Positions 50,128-59,283 are shown, counted from the stretch's first letter. The stretch is DNA of 64,000 nucleotides from Dokdonella_A sp014338185 (GCA_030263295.1 SZOS01000003.1:84505-148504); one strand, 5' to 3'. The notes: a model not told the origin generated them from the sequence alone. Numbers and translations are program-made.

Positions 50128-50787
50128 TCAAGCCGCCGGTGCGGATGGCGTGGCGGCTGCCTCGAGCGCCAGCTGGTTGGCGATCAAGGCCACCTGGGTG
50201 CGGTTGCCCACGCCGAGCTTGCGCATGATCGCGGTCATGTGGGCCTTGACCGTGGCCTCGGACACGCCAAGGTCCCACGCGATCTGCTTGTTGAGCAGGC
50301 CCTCGCCGATCATGGCGAGCACGCGGAACTGTTGTGGCGTGAGCTCGGCGATGCGCGAGGCGGCATCGGCCTCGGCCGGCTGCAGCGGCGTGGGCGCGGC
50401 ATCGGTGGGCAGCCATACGCCGCCGGCGAGCACGTGGTGGATCGCCTCCACGATGGCCTTGACCGGCGCGGACTTGGGGATGTAGCCCGACGCGCCATGG
50501 GCGATCGCGCGGGCCACCACGCTGCGCTCCTCATGCGCGGAAATGACGATGATGGGCAGGCCCGGATGCTGGGCGCGCACATGCACCAGCGCCGAAAAGC
50601 CGCTCGCACCGGGCATGTGCAGGTCCAGCAGCAACAGTTCGGCGTCGGCAGCGTCGTCGACCAGCGCCTGCAGCGACGCCACGTCGCTGGCCTCGCGGAT
50701 CAGGGCCTGCGGCCACGCGGTCAGGATCGAGCGGCGCAGTGCGTCGCGGAACAGTGGATGGTCGTCGGCGATGAGGATTTCGCGCAT
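50128..50787 (-). CDS. crbR: LuxR-type response regulator (CrbR-like)
   Basis: A 219-residue response regulator of the NarL/FixJ class. The receiver domain has the acidic pair Asp8/Asp9, phospho-acceptor Asp55 (LLLDLHMPGASG) and Lys in the SGYIPKSAP loop. A LuxR helix-turn-helix follows (about 148-200, LTPQQFRVLAMIGEGLLNKQIAWDLGVSEATVKAHMTAIMRKLGV). It is 94 bases downstream of acs on the same strand and convergent with the CrbS-like kinase, so it is the probable partner that activates acs. The ATG at 50785-50787 begins at the canonical MREILIADDH. Confidence 0.88.
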   Translation of the reverse strand: MREILIADDHPLFRDALRRSILTAWPQALIREASDVASLQALVDDAADAELLLLDLHMPGASGFSALVHVRAQHPGLPIIVISAHEERSVVARAIAHGASGYIPKSAPVKAIVEAIHHVLAGGVWLPTDAAPTPLQPAEADAASRIAELTPQQFRVLAMIGEGLLNKQIAWDLGVSEATVKAHMTAIMRKLGVGNRTQVALIANQLALEAAATPSAPAA

Positions 50788-50881
50788 CGGGCGGCAGCGG
50801 ATCCGGTGGCTGGGTGGTCGCGACAGGCGCTGGATCGGCGACGCCGGGGTGGCGCACCGATCGCGCACTGCTGGCCGCGTC

Positions 50882-52822
50882 TCACTTCACGAGGCGTTCC
50901 TCCACCAAGGCGTGGACCACCGACGGGTCGGCCAGCGTGGTGGTGTCGCCGAGCGCTTCGGGCTGGTTCTCGGCGATCTTGCGCAGGATGCGGCGCATGA
51001 TCTTGCCCGAACGGGTCTTGGGCAGGCTCGGCGCCCACTGCAGCAGGTCGGGCGTCGCGATCGGGCCGATCTCCTTGCGCACCCATGCCACCAGTTCCTT
51101 GCGCAGCGCATCGCTGGGCTGTTCGCCGGCCTTGAGCGTGACGTAGGCGTAGATGCCCTGGCCCTTGATGTCGTGCGGATAGCCGACCACGGCGGCTTCG
51201 GCGACCTTGGGATGCGCCACCAGCGCGCTTTCCACCTCGGCCGTGCCCAGGCGGTGCCCCGAGACGTTGATCACGTCGTCGACGCGACCGGTGATCCAGT
51301 AGTAGCCGTCGGCGTCGCGGCGCGCGCCGTCGCCCGAGAAGTACATGCCCGGGTAGGTCTTGAAGTAGGTGTCGATGAAACGCTGGTGGTCGCCGTACAC
51401 CGTGCGCATCTGCCCCGGCCAGGAATCGAGCAGCACGAGGTTGCCTTCGGCCTCGCCCTCCTGCAGCACGCCGTTGGCATCGACGATCGCGGGACGCACG
51501 CCGAAGAATGGCAGCGTGGCCGAGCCGGGCTTCTGGTCGATCGCGCCGGGCAGCGGCGAGATGAGGATGCCGCCGGTTTCGGTCTGCCACCAGGTGTCGA
51601 CCACCGGGCAGCGGCCGTCGCCGACCACGCGCCAGTACCACTCCCAGGCCTCGGGGTTGATCGGCTCGCCGACCGAGCCGAGCAGGCGCAGGCTCGCGCG
51701 CGAGGTGTTCCTGACCGGCGCCTCGCCTTCGCGCATGAGCGCGCGGATCGCGGTCGGCGCGGTGTAGATGATCGTGACCTTGTGCTTGTCCACCACCTGC
51801 CAGAAGCGCGACGCATCGGGATGGTTGGGCACGCCCTCGAACATCACCGTGGTGGCACCGTTGGCGAGCGGGCCATACAGCACGTAGCTGTGGCCGGTCA
51901 CCCAGCCGACGTCGGCGGTGCACCAGTACACATCGTCCTCGCGCAGGTCGAACACGGCCTCGTGGGTGTAGGCGACGAACACGAGGAAGCCGCCCGTGGT
52001 GTGCAGCACGCCCTTGGGCTTGCCGGTCGAACCCGATGTGTAGAGGATGAACAGCGGGTGCTCGGCATTGACGGGCACCGGCGCATGCGCAGTCGGCTGG
52101 CCGGCCATGAGTTCGTGCCACCAGCGGTCGCGCGGCGCCTGCATCGCGACCGCGCCGCCGGTGCGGCGCACCACCAGCACAGTTTCGACCGAGGTCGTGC
52201 CCGGCCGCGTCAGCGCCTCGTCGACGTTGACCTTGAGCGGCACCTTCTTGCCGCCGCGCAGTCCCTCATCGGCGGTGATCACGAGCTTGCATTGCGCATC
52301 GGCGATGCGGCTGGCCAGCGAGTCGGGCGAGAAGCCGCCGAACACCACCGTGTGGATCGCGCCGATGCGCGTGCAGGCGAGCATCGCCACCGCGACTTCC
52401 GGGATCATCGGCATGTAGATCGCGACGCGATCGCCATGCCGCACGCCCAGCTGGGTCAGCAGGTTCGCGGCCTGGCAGACCTGGGCATGCAGTTCGCGAT
52501 AGCTGATGCGGCGCGACTCGGACGGGTCGTCACCTTCCCACACGATCGCGGCCTTGTCGCCGCGCTGGGCGAGGTGGCGATCGAGACAATTTGCCGCAAG
52601 ATTGAGTTCGCCATCGGCGTACCATTTGATGTGCAGGTTGCTCGCGTCGAACGAAACGTCGCGCACCTGCGTGTACGGCTTGGTCCAGTCCAGGCGCTTG
52701 CCGATGCGCCCCCAGAAACCCGCCGGGTCGCGTATCGATTCGGCGTAGTCGCGTTCGTAGGCGCTCCTGTCGATGCGGGTCCTCGCGGCGAACTCGGGTG
52801 GAACCTTGTGGATGTTCGACAT
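50882..52822 (-). CDS. acs: Acetyl-CoA synthetase (AMP-forming)
   Basis: A 646-residue enzyme converting acetate, ATP and CoA to acetyl-CoA. The adenylate-forming signature YTSGSTGKPKG (about 258-268) is intact. DTWWQTETGG (about 406-415), the A8 hinge region SGDGARRDADGYYWITGRVDDVINVSGHR and the catalytic Lys607 in PKTRSGKIMRR are also present; this Lys is the site of regulatory acetylation in Salmonella Acs (Lys609). AAGGAG lies 9 bases before the ATG at 52820-52822. Divergent from the DcaP-like porin gene with 152 bases between, a likely shared control region. Confidence 0.97.
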   Translation of the reverse strand: MSNIHKVPPEFAARTRIDRSAYERDYAESIRDPAGFWGRIGKRLDWTKPYTQVRDVSFDASNLHIKWYADGELNLAANCLDRHLAQRGDKAAIVWEGDDPSESRRISYRELHAQVCQAANLLTQLGVRHGDRVAIYMPMIPEVAVAMLACTRIGAIHTVVFGGFSPDSLASRIADAQCKLVITADEGLRGGKKVPLKVNVDEALTRPGTTSVETVLVVRRTGGAVAMQAPRDRWWHELMAGQPTAHAPVPVNAEHPLFILYTSGSTGKPKGVLHTTGGFLVFVAYTHEAVFDLREDDVYWCTADVGWVTGHSYVLYGPLANGATTVMFEGVPNHPDASRFWQVVDKHKVTIIYTAPTAIRALMREGEAPVRNTSRASLRLLGSVGEPINPEAWEWYWRVVGDGRCPVVDTWWQTETGGILISPLPGAIDQKPGSATLPFFGVRPAIVDANGVLQEGEAEGNLVLLDSWPGQMRTVYGDHQRFIDTYFKTYPGMYFSGDGARRDADGYYWITGRVDDVINVSGHRLGTAEVESALVAHPKVAEAAVVGYPHDIKGQGIYAYVTLKAGEQPSDALRKELVAWVRKEIGPIATPDLLQWAPSLPKTRSGKIMRRILRKIAENQPEALGDTTTLADPSVVHALVEERLVK

Positions 52823-52974
52823 GGCTGACTCCTTTGGGGACTGGAGGTGATGCGCGCTGCAAGTGTGCCACGCGGCGCAGTCCACGCATTCGACTTTCGT
52901 CGCAGCCTCGACCAATGGCGAATAGCCGCGATCCCGATGCTGCGGAATCCTCATCATTACTACCGGGAGGGCTT
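52823..52974. promoter_or_regulatory. Divergent control region between acs and the DcaP-like gene
   Basis: 152 bases separating two divergently read genes of the same presumed regulon. It contains a small dyad CGACTTTCGTCG (52891-52902) roughly central to the interval. I cannot identify -10/-35 elements with confidence; a binding site for the LuxR-type regulator is expected here by context only. Confidence 0.35.
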
Positions 52975-54372
52975 ATGAAGCAACCCACGTCTGGCCGTCG
53001 CGCGCGTCATGCGCTGGCAGCGGCCATCGCCTGTGCATTGGTCGTGCCCTGCGGCGCGCAGGCCAGGGATACGGCCAAGGAGCAGCAGCTCGAAGCGCGC
53101 ATCCAGCAACTCGAGGCCGAGCTTGCCGCGATCAGGGACGAAATCCGCGCGCAGCGGCACGCGGTCGACCAAGTCGCGCAGCAACAGGCGGCACTGCCGC
53201 CACCGCCACCGCCGGCGCCCAAGGAAGAACCCAAGGCACCCGTGTTCAGCACGGCCAAGGGCATCTCGGTGGCGTTGCACGGCTTCATCAACGCCACCGC
53301 CTTCAGCCAGGACCACAGCTTCGCGTTCGGCAACGGCCAGAACGCGCAGTACGTGGTGCCCGGGGCCAAGGGCACGCTCAGTGGCTTCGACATCCGCAAC
53401 ACGCGCTTCTGGCTCGATTTCACCGGCGCCCAGTTCAACGAGTCCTGGGGCGGCGGCGGCCGCATCGAGATGGACTTCTTCGGTGGCTTCAATGGCACCG
53501 GGCCGTACAGCTTCCAGCAGCCCACGCCGCGCCTGCGCCAGGCCTACCTCGACATCGCCAACGCGGGCAGCGGCACGCGCGTGCGCATCGGCCAGCAGTG
53601 GGACCTCATGTTCCCGGTCGACAACCTCGCCGCCTCGGTCACCCATGTCGGCTTCCCGCTTGGCTTCGGCACCGGCTTCGTCGGCTGGCGGTTCCCGGGC
53701 GTGGTCGTGATGCAGGATCTGGGCAGCGGCGGTGACACCAAGTGGCGGATGGACGTGGGTGCGTTCTCGGGCTCGTGGAACGGGCCCGGCGCGACCACCA
53801 ACTTCCTCACCGGCGGCAACGTCGACTTCCAGCCGCAGCTGCAGGCGCGCATCCGCGCCACCGGCAGCAACTGGGTCGCCTACGTGGTCGGCCACTACAG
53901 CAAGATCGACCTCAAGGGCGTGGACGGCACGGTCAGCACGCCGGTCAAGTCGAGCGTGGACAGCACGGGTCTGGAGATCGGCGGCCAGTGGAAGCCGGGC
54001 AACTGGACCCTCAAGGGTCTGCTCTACACCGGCAATGGCCTGGGCCAGATCTTCGGCAACCTGTCGCAGTTCGGCGACATCGGCGACACCGGTGGCTATG
54101 TGCAGGTCGGTTACAACTTCACCAAGAACTGGAGCCTCAACGGCTACTACGGCACCTCCAAGTCGGATCGCGAGGACGTGGTCGCATGGCTCGACAACGG
54201 TGCTGTGGGGCGCCTGCGCAGTCGCCAGAGCGCGCTGAGCGTGATCTATGCCAGCGGACCGTACCAGCTTGGACTGGAGTGGCTGCATGACCAGCTCGAC
54301 ACGCTCAACGCCGGTGCCGTGCGCAAGACCAGCGGCAACCAGGTCAGCGTGAGCGCGCAGTACACGTTCTGA
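52975..54372 (+). CDS. DcaP-like trimeric outer membrane channel
   Basis: A 465-residue outer-membrane protein: Sec signal peptide (about 1-31, ending AQA), a short heptad coiled coil (about 34-66, EQQLEARIQQLEAELAAIRDEI), a Pro-rich linker with seven prolines, then a beta-barrel from about 95 to the C-terminal Phe. The barrel has alternating strands ending in VSVSAQYTF, the terminal signal recognised by the Bam machinery. DcaP of Acinetobacter has this layout and conducts dicarboxylates and other small anions. GGGAGG precedes the ATG. Position between acs and an MHS symporter suggests it admits organic acids. Confidence 0.87.
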   Translation: MKQPTSGRRARHALAAAIACALVVPCGAQARDTAKEQQLEARIQQLEAELAAIRDEIRAQRHAVDQVAQQQAALPPPPPPAPKEEPKAPVFSTAKGISVALHGFINATAFSQDHSFAFGNGQNAQYVVPGAKGTLSGFDIRNTRFWLDFTGAQFNESWGGGGRIEMDFFGGFNGTGPYSFQQPTPRLRQAYLDIANAGSGTRVRIGQQWDLMFPVDNLAASVTHVGFPLGFGTGFVGWRFPGVVVMQDLGSGGDTKWRMDVGAFSGSWNGPGATTNFLTGGNVDFQPQLQARIRATGSNWVAYVVGHYSKIDLKGVDGTVSTPVKSSVDSTGLEIGGQWKPGNWTLKGLLYTGNGLGQIFGNLSQFGDIGDTGGYVQVGYNFTKNWSLNGYYGTSKSDREDVVAWLDNGAVGRLRSRQSALSVIYASGPYQLGLEWLHDQLDTLNAGAVRKTSGNQVSVSAQYTF

Positions 54373-54505
54373 CCATGCCCGCGTGGCGTCGGGCCACCGC
54401 CCGACGCCACGCGGGATTCATGCCTGCAGCCTCGGCTGGCCGTGCCGGCAACCAGGCCAGGTGGGGTGCGGCATCCCGCTGCCGCGGACGAGGAGGGGAA
54501 ACACG

Positions 54506-56161
54506 ATGGCCACCAGCAAGCCCGGTTCCGTCAACATGCTCAGCACCAGCCACAAGCGCGTGATCATCGCCTCCAGCGTGGGCACGATGTTCGAGTGGTA
54601 TGACTTCTACCTGTACGGCTCGCTGGCCGCGACGATCGCCAAGCAGTTCTTCTCCGCGCTCAATCCCACCAGCGGCCTGATCATGGCCTTGCTGGCCTTC
54701 GCGGCCGGGTTCTTCGTGCGCCCGTTCGGTGCGCTCGTGTTCGGCCGCCTCGGCGACCTGATCGGGCGCAAGTTCACCTTCCTCATCACGATCGTGCTCA
54801 TGGGTTCGTCGACGTTCCTGGTCGGCCTCATCCCCAGCTACGCCACGATCGGAATCGCCGCGCCGATCATCCTCATCGTGCTGCGCCTGCTGCAGGGCCT
54901 GGCCCTGGGCGGCGAATACGGTGGCGCCGCCACCTACGTCGCCGAGCATGCGCCACCGGGCAAGCGCGGCTTCTACACCAGTTTCATCCAGATCACGGCC
55001 ACGTTCGGCCTGTTCCTGTCACTGCTCGTGATCCTCGCCTGCCGCTCGTTGCTGGGCGACAGCTTCGACACCTGGGGCTGGCGCATCCCGTTCCTGCTCT
55101 CGGCCCTGCTGCTCGCGATCTCGGTGTACATCCGCCTGCAGCTCAACGAGTCGCCGCTGTTCCAGCAGATGAAGGCCGAAGGGCGTGCCTCCAAGGCACC
55201 GATCAGCGAGTCGTTCGGGCGCTGGGGCAACCTCAGGATCGTGATCCTGGCCCTGCTCGGTGCCACCGCCGGCCAGGCCGTGGTGTGGTATGGCGGCCAG
55301 TTCTACTCGCTGTTCTTCCTCGGCCAGACCCTCAAGATCGATCCGTTGACGACCAACCTCCTGATTGCGGCCGCGCTGCTGATCGCAACGCCGTTTTTCG
55401 TGGTGTTTGGCGCGCTGTCGGACAAGGTCGGTCGCAAGCCGATCATCATGCTTGGCTGCCTGCTCGCGGCCGTGACCTATTTCCCGATCTTCAAGGGCCT
55501 CACCCATTACGGCAACCCCGCGATCGAGCATGCGGCGCAGGCCAACCCCGTGGTGGTGGTCGCCGATCCCGCGACCTGCGCGTTCCAGTTCGACCCGGTC
55601 GGCAAGAAGGTGTTCAAGAATTCCTGCGACATCGCCAAGAGCGCACTGGCCAAGGCCGGCGTGCCCTACGGCAACCAGGCCGCCGCGACCGGCACGGTGG
55701 CATCGGTCATGATCGGCACGACCACGGTGAGTTCGTTCGAGGGCGCCAGTCTCGATGCTGACGCGTTCAAGACGCGGTCCGCGGCATTCGGCAAGGAACT
55801 GGGCGATGCGCTCACGGCGGCGGGCTACCCGAGCAAGGCCGACCCGGCCCAGGTCAACTGGCCGATGCTGTTGCTGCTGCTCACGATCCTCGTGATCTAC
55901 GTGACCATGGTGTATGGCCCGATCGCGGCGTGGCTGGTCGAGTTGTTCCCGACCCGCATCCGCTACACCTCGATGAGCCTGCCCTATCACATCGGCAATG
56001 GCTGGTTCGGCGGCTTCCTGCCCTCGATCTCGTTCGCGCTGGTGGCGTGGACGGGCGATATCTACTACGGCTTGTGGTACACGATCATCGTGGCCTCCAT
56101 GACCTTCGTGCTCGGCCTGCTGTTCCTGCCCGAGACCAAGGACGTCGACATCTCGCGCTAG
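54506..56161 (+). CDS. MFS transporter, metabolite:H+ symporter (MHS/ProP-like) family
   Basis: A 551-residue inner-membrane permease. The MHS signatures are present: ASSVGTMFEWYDFYLYGSLA before and in helix 1, FGRLGDLIGRKFTF (loop 2-3), LQGLALGGEYGGAATYVAEHAPPGKRGFYTSFIQ (helix 4-5) and FGALSDKVGRKPIIMLG (loop 8-9). An insertion of about 110 residues between helices 9/10 and 10/11 (about 345-455, with two Cys) makes it longer than ProP (500) and is seen in the subgroup annotated as organic acid or unknown-substrate MHS transporters. GAGGAGGGG precedes the ATG. It follows the DcaP-like gene after 133 bases, so outer and inner membrane uptake of the same substrate is likely. Confidence 0.9.
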   Translation: MATSKPGSVNMLSTSHKRVIIASSVGTMFEWYDFYLYGSLAATIAKQFFSALNPTSGLIMALLAFAAGFFVRPFGALVFGRLGDLIGRKFTFLITIVLMGSSTFLVGLIPSYATIGIAAPIILIVLRLLQGLALGGEYGGAATYVAEHAPPGKRGFYTSFIQITATFGLFLSLLVILACRSLLGDSFDTWGWRIPFLLSALLLAISVYIRLQLNESPLFQQMKAEGRASKAPISESFGRWGNLRIVILALLGATAGQAVVWYGGQFYSLFFLGQTLKIDPLTTNLLIAAALLIATPFFVVFGALSDKVGRKPIIMLGCLLAAVTYFPIFKGLTHYGNPAIEHAAQANPVVVVADPATCAFQFDPVGKKVFKNSCDIAKSALAKAGVPYGNQAAATGTVASVMIGTTTVSSFEGASLDADAFKTRSAAFGKELGDALTAAGYPSKADPAQVNWPMLLLLLTILVIYVTMVYGPIAAWLVELFPTRIRYTSMSLPYHIGNGWFGGFLPSISFALVAWTGDIYYGLWYTIIVASMTFVLGLLFLPETKDVDISR

Positions 56162-56536
56162 GGTGCCGTCGCGCGCGCCCGCCTTCGCGGCGGGCGCGCG
56201 CTGGTTGCGCCCGACCCCACCTCGCGGCCGCCCGCGCTGGCTGCTGCCGCACAGGGCTGCGGCCGCCGGCACCCGGCACCACGCCGGCCGGGTTCGAAGC
56301 GGCGATGCGGCACCGCCGCGCCACCTGGGCCCACAGCGGCCGCAGGTTGCGCCTGTTCGATACAAGTGACTGTTTCACAAGAAAGTGATGGCGCGATAAG
56401 CGATCGCGAATGCCGCGCGAATTGACGGATCCATGAGCTCGGGCAAGCTGGCGCGATGACGCCGGGCGGCTTGCCGCCACGTCCTGGTGCCGGTCCCGTC
56501 CACCGGTCGTTGCCCTGTTCGAGGAGCCCTTCCCCC
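56162..56536. other. 375-base interval: hairpin terminator and upstream region
   Basis: Holds the strong hairpin after the MHS gene, then GC-rich DNA without a plausible gene, and from about 56360 a less GC-rich segment upstream of the HAF-repeat gene with a partial palindrome (ACTGTTTCACAAGAAAGTGA, 56369-56388). No clear promoter hexamers were identified. Confidence 0.5.
56171..56201 (+). terminator. Strong hairpin after the MHS transporter gene
   Basis: A perfect 13-bp stem, GCGCGCGCCCGCC (56171-56183) with GGCGGGCGCGCGC (56189-56201), and a TTCGC loop, ten bases beyond the stop codon. The tail TGGTTG is a poor U tract, so termination efficiency is uncertain, but the hairpin is certain. 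Confidence 0.55.
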
Positions 56537-58162
56537 ATGCGCATTTCCCCGTTTGCCGCGACGCTCGCCGCGGCCCTTGCCGCGAGCAGCGGCATGGCCA
56601 TCGCCGGTTCGGTCACGGTCCTGCAGACCCCCAATGCCCAGGCCACCAAGTTCTCGCAGAACGGCCAGTACCTCGTGGCCTACATCGATGGCCAGGGTGG
56701 CCTGCGCTGGGACGCCGCCAGCGGTACCGAAGAAGTGCTGTCGAGCCTGGTCTATGCCAACGGCATCAACAACGCCGGCACCGTGGCCGGTGCCTGGTCC
56801 AATGACGGTGGCGTCGACAACGGCGGCCACAACCTGCCCGCGCTGCTCGCAGTGGGCACGAGCACACCGACCCAGCTGCCGCTGCCCACGGGCACCGACA
56901 ACGCCAACGTCTACGACGTGGCCGACGACGGCACTGCCGTGGGCCTCGCCTACAGCAGCGACTTCACGGTGGCCAAGGCCTACTACCACTCGCCCGTCGA
57001 TGGGCTGGTCACGCTGCCGGTCGACAGCCCCACCACCGCCTCGCGCGCGAATGCGATCAGTGCCGACGGCCGCGTCGTGGGCGGCTGGAACGACGACGTC
57101 AATTCGGGCGCCCGCCGGGGCGTGGTGTGGGTCGATCGCGTGCCCACCTACATCCAGGACGACCAGGGCAATTCGCTCGACGAAGCCACCGGCGTGAGCG
57201 GCAACGGCCAGTGGGTGGTCGGCAGCGGTTGGCGCTTCAACGTCACCACGCAGCAGCTCACGCTGATCCCGAGCATGCCCTTTGCGTTCGGCGTGAGTGA
57301 CGATGGCAACATGATCGTGGGCGCGAGCGGCTTCTTCGACACGCCGCCGCGCGCACTGCTGATCTGGACCGCGACCGCGGGCGTGCAGGAATTGGGCGAA
57401 TACCTGGGTGATCGCGGCATGGCGCTGCCACCCGAACTGCCGCTGCCGCTGCAGGGTGGCCTGACCGCGATCAGCGGCGATGGCAGCAAGATCGCAGGTT
57501 GGACCATCGGCAGCGACAGCCTCGTGTCGATCGTGATCGACGGCGCCAACGGCCCGGTCGACCACATCTTCAGCGACAGCTTCGAGCTGCCGCCGCCGCC
57601 GCCGGTGGTGCAGGATGGCGGCTTCGAGGAGACCAGCACGAGCTACGGTCCGAACCCGTACTGGACCGCTTCCGACAGCAACGACCCGACGAGCACGTTC
57701 TTCGTGGCCGGTGGCTTTCCGACCCATGGCGGCGTGTACACGACCTGGTTCGGCGGCTGGGGTGGCGCCAACCAGGAAACCCAGAGCATCGAGCAGACCG
57801 TGACGATCCCGGCCGGTTCGCCGCGCTACCTCAATTACTGGCGCTTTGCGGCAGACCTGCCCGACCTGTCGGCCACCTTCACGGTATCGATCGACGGCAC
57901 GCCGGTGGAAACCACCGACCTGACCACGATCTTCCCCGACGAGGGCTACACGCTGCGCTCGATCGACATCAGCGCCTGGGCCGACGGCGCCGACCACGTG
58001 CTGCGCTTCCAGTACGACTACCCGGGCGGTGGCAGCACCGATGGCAGCGTCTACATCGACGATGTGAGCATCGATCCCACCGATACGCCCACCACCGTGG
58101 GCGCGGTCGGCCGTCACGTCGATGCGGCCACCGCCGCGGCGATGCGCCGGCACAAGCACTAG
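56537..58162 (+). CDS. Exported HAF-repeat protein with C-terminal beta-sandwich region
   Basis: A 541-residue exported protein: signal peptide 1-23 (ending GMAIAG), then a propeller-like region (about 25-340) built of extracellular HAF-type repeats. Five clear copies read VYDVADDGTAVG, ANAISADGRVVGG, ATGVSGNGQWVVG, AFGVSDDGNMIVG and LTAISGDGSKIAG. At about 345-353 the motif DHIFSDSFE appears, like the terminal IFxDGFE motif of many exported proteins in this lineage, then a PPPPPP linker. The C-terminal region (about 365-515, GGFEETSTSYGPNPYWTAS...YIDDVSI) resembles a carbohydrate-binding jelly roll. Substrate unknown. Probably extracellular or surface-bound. Confidence 0.82.
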   Translation: MRISPFAATLAAALAASSGMAIAGSVTVLQTPNAQATKFSQNGQYLVAYIDGQGGLRWDAASGTEEVLSSLVYANGINNAGTVAGAWSNDGGVDNGGHNLPALLAVGTSTPTQLPLPTGTDNANVYDVADDGTAVGLAYSSDFTVAKAYYHSPVDGLVTLPVDSPTTASRANAISADGRVVGGWNDDVNSGARRGVVWVDRVPTYIQDDQGNSLDEATGVSGNGQWVVGSGWRFNVTTQQLTLIPSMPFAFGVSDDGNMIVGASGFFDTPPRALLIWTATAGVQELGEYLGDRGMALPPELPLPLQGGLTAISGDGSKIAGWTIGSDSLVSIVIDGANGPVDHIFSDSFELPPPPPVVQDGGFEETSTSYGPNPYWTASDSNDPTSTFFVAGGFPTHGGVYTTWFGGWGGANQETQSIEQTVTIPAGSPRYLNYWRFAADLPDLSATFTVSIDGTPVETTDLTTIFPDEGYTLRSIDISAWADGADHVLRFQYDYPGGGSTDGSVYIDDVSIDPTDTPTTVGAVGRHVDAATAAAMRRHKH

Positions 58163-58195
58163 ACGGTACCCGGCGGCGGCGACGCCGCAACCCTG

Positions 58196-58222
58196 AGCGG
58201 GGCAGCCCATGGCTGCCCCGCT
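58196..58222. terminator. 12-bp perfect hairpin between the HAF-repeat gene and dusB
   Basis: AGCGGGGCAGCC (58196-58207) pairs completely with GGCTGCCCCGCT (58211-58222) across a CAT loop. There is no U tract on either strand; it still probably ends the upstream transcript or shields its 3' end. The dusB start is 29 bases downstream. Confidence 0.55.
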
Positions 58223-58251
58223 TGCGTTGGCGCCATTACACTGTCGCGGCC

Positions 58252-59283
58252 ATGCGCATCGGTCCCCACACGATCGACCCGCCCGTCGTGCTCGCGCCGA
58301 TGGCCGGCGTCACCGACAAGCCGTTCCGCCAGCTGTGCAAACGGCTCGGTGCGGGCCTAGCCGTGTCGGAGATGACCCACAGCGACCCGCGTCTGTGGAC
58401 CACGCGCAAGTCGCGCCAGCGCATGGACCATGCCGGCGAGCCCGCGCCGATCAGCGTGCAGATCGCGGGCCACGATCCGGCGCTGCTGGCCCAGGCGGCG
58501 CGCTACAACGTCGACCAGGGCGCGCAGATCATCGACATCAACATGGGTTGCCCGGCCAAGAAGGTCTGCAACGTGTGGGCGGGCAGTGCCCTGCTGCAGG
58601 ACGAGGCGCTGGTGGCGCGCATCCTCGCCGCGGTGGTGCGCGCGGTCGCGGTGCCGGTCACGCTCAAGATCCGCACCGGCTGGGACCACGACCATCGCAA
58701 TGGCGTCACGATCGCGCGCATCGCCGCGGCCGAAGGCATCGCCGCGCTCGCGGTGCACGGGCGCACGCGCGCCGACCTGTACCAGGGCCGGGCCGAGTAC
58801 GACACGATCGCCGCGATCAAGGCCGCGGTGGCCATCCCGGTCATCGCCAATGGCGACATCGACTCGCCGCACAAGGCGCGCGCGGTGCTCGCCGCCACCG
58901 GCGCCGACGCGATCATGGTCGGCCGCGCCGCGCAGGGTCGACCGTGGATCTTCGGCGAGATCGCACACTTCCTCGCCAGCGGCGAACTGTTGCCACCGCC
59001 TTCGCTGCCCGAGGTCGCGCGGATCCTGCTCGACCACCTCGCCGCGCTGCATGCGTTCCATGGTCCGCTGCAGGGCGTGCGCATCGCGCGCAAGCACCTG
59101 GGCTGGTACCTGCGCCAGGTCGATCACGCCGAGCTGGGAACGCCCGCGGCGCTGACTGCACACACGGCCTTTCGCGGCGTCATCAACCGCATCGACGATG
59201 CGGCCGCGCAACTGCGCCTCACGCGCGAATACTTCGACGCGCTCGCCGCCGGCGACCTGGCGCACTTCGCGGTGGCGGCGTAG
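58252..59283 (+). CDS. dusB: tRNA-dihydrouridine synthase B
   Basis: A 343-residue FMN enzyme that reduces uridine to dihydrouridine in the tRNA D-loop (U17 for E. coli DusB). FMN-binding APMAGVTDKPFRQLC (15-29), catalytic Cys100 in NMGCPAKKV, AVHGRTRADLYQGRAEYD (about 165-182) and the phosphate-binding VIANGDIDSP/IMVGRAAQGRPWIF segments are in canonical order. The NMGCPAKKV sequence and length favour DusB over DusA or DusC. The usual partner fis is not encoded downstream. Confidence 0.96.
   Translation: MRIGPHTIDPPVVLAPMAGVTDKPFRQLCKRLGAGLAVSEMTHSDPRLWTTRKSRQRMDHAGEPAPISVQIAGHDPALLAQAARYNVDQGAQIIDINMGCPAKKVCNVWAGSALLQDEALVARILAAVVRAVAVPVTLKIRTGWDHDHRNGVTIARIAAAEGIAALAVHGRTRADLYQGRAEYDTIAAIKAAVAIPVIANGDIDSPHKARAVLAATGADAIMVGRAAQGRPWIFGEIAHFLASGELLPPPSLPEVARILLDHLAALHAFHGPLQGVRIARKHLGWYLRQVDHAELGTPAALTAHTAFRGVINRIDDAAAQLRLTREYFDALAAGDLAHFAVAA

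Noticed and set aside
56288..56304. GGTTCGAAGC resembling a tRNA T-loop
   Set aside because: The flanking five-base arms do not pair (only two of five positions) and no acceptor or anticodon arm is found.
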